A DNA stretch of 64,000 nt from Achromobacter xylosoxidans (GTDB lineage Bacteria > Pseudomonadota > Gammaproteobacteria > Burkholderiales > Burkholderiaceae_B): contig NZ_CP061008.1 of assembly GCF_014490035.1 (NCBI RefSeq), forward strand, positions 2,542,001 through 2,606,000, given 5' to 3'. The notes below the pieces were generated by a model. It saw nothing but the letters and a program-made list of their open reading frames with translations. It searched no databases and was not told the DNA's origin. A program made the position numbers and the translations under genes. How positions within the stretch are numbered: position 1 is the stretch's first letter; each line of letters opens with the position of its first letter. Positions 63,940-64,000 of the stretch are shown one piece after another.

Positions 63940-64000
63940 GCACTGAGGGCCTTGCGGCCTGGTAGTTCCTTTGCGCAAACGACTTCCGATTCCCGCGGGG

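Overview
The window is GC-rich (roughly two-thirds G+C) and almost fully coding. It looks like a chromosomal stretch from a betaproteobacterium of the order Burkholderiales, most likely an Achromobacter/Bordetella-type Alcaligenaceae. The reasons are four orphan Bug (TctC-like) periplasmic receptors, many LysR/IclR/GntR/TetR/MarR-controlled aromatic and organic-acid gene islands, an FNR-type regulator, and a hopanoid hpnCDE set. The genus is an inference. I see no rRNA, tRNA, CRISPR array, insertion sequence or prophage.

Layout. 1-3.3 kb: the C-terminal part of a TonB siderophore receptor, a cupin and an RhtX/FptX-type permease. 3.3-13.7 kb: mixed housekeeping (YegD-like Hsp70, quinone-oxidoreductase-like protein, Nudix hydrolase, ferredoxin, DUF899, an ArsR/SRPBCC pair, KgtP-like transporter, secreted hydrolase, FNR, gamma-glutamylcyclotransferase). 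13.8-18.2 kb: clpB behind a heat-shock-type promoter, then a DUF1641/sulfide:quinone-oxidoreductase-like pair. 18.3-26.2 kb: a hydroquinone/hydroxyquinol ring-cleavage cluster (Rieske ferredoxin, intradiol dioxygenase, semialdehyde dehydrogenase, two-subunit hydroquinone dioxygenase, Bug receptor, sulfatase) facing a divergent IclR regulator. 26.4-30.9 kb: an unassigned organic-acid operon (dehydrogenase, Bug, RraA-like aldolase, D-2-hydroxyacid dehydrogenase, GntR). 30.9-34.2 kb: a TetR-controlled Tm-1-like/PEP-hydrolase-like operon. 34.3-37.8 kb: LysR, a D-aminoacylase-like amidohydrolase and a Bug receptor. 37.8-42.3 kb: a Fur-box-preceded flavinylation operon (PepSY protein, DUF2271 protein, DUF4198 protein, ApbE, flavodoxin-type reductase). 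42.4-47.7 kb: HdeD-like protein, FluC/CrcB, hpnE-hpnD-hpnC and alanine racemase. 47.8-53.7 kb: an SDR, a LysR/tautomerase pair, and a LysR facing a metallo-hydrolase/Bug/hydrolase operon. 53.7-60.2 kb: a complete homoprotocatechuate meta-cleavage lower pathway (HpaI, HpaH, HpaG2, an HpaF-HpaG1 fusion, HpaE, HpaD, HpaR). 60.2-64 kb: a one-TM hypothetical protein, radA, a TauE/SafE transporter and a small secreted basic protein.

The most interesting system is the operon at 37.8-42.3 kb. Its DUF2271 protein carries an intact ApbE flavinylation motif (DGVSGAT), an ApbE enzyme and an electron-donating flavoprotein are encoded beside it, and a Fur-box-like sequence precedes the first gene. This suggests an iron-regulated periplasmic electron-transfer (possibly ferric-siderophore reductase) chain. 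Second is the hydroquinone dioxygenase cluster, whose sulfatase suggests that sulfate esters of phenols may feed it. Several promoters show compact operator designs, including an ArsR promoter that probably makes a leaderless mRNA and a TetR-type operator that fills a 17-bp promoter spacer.
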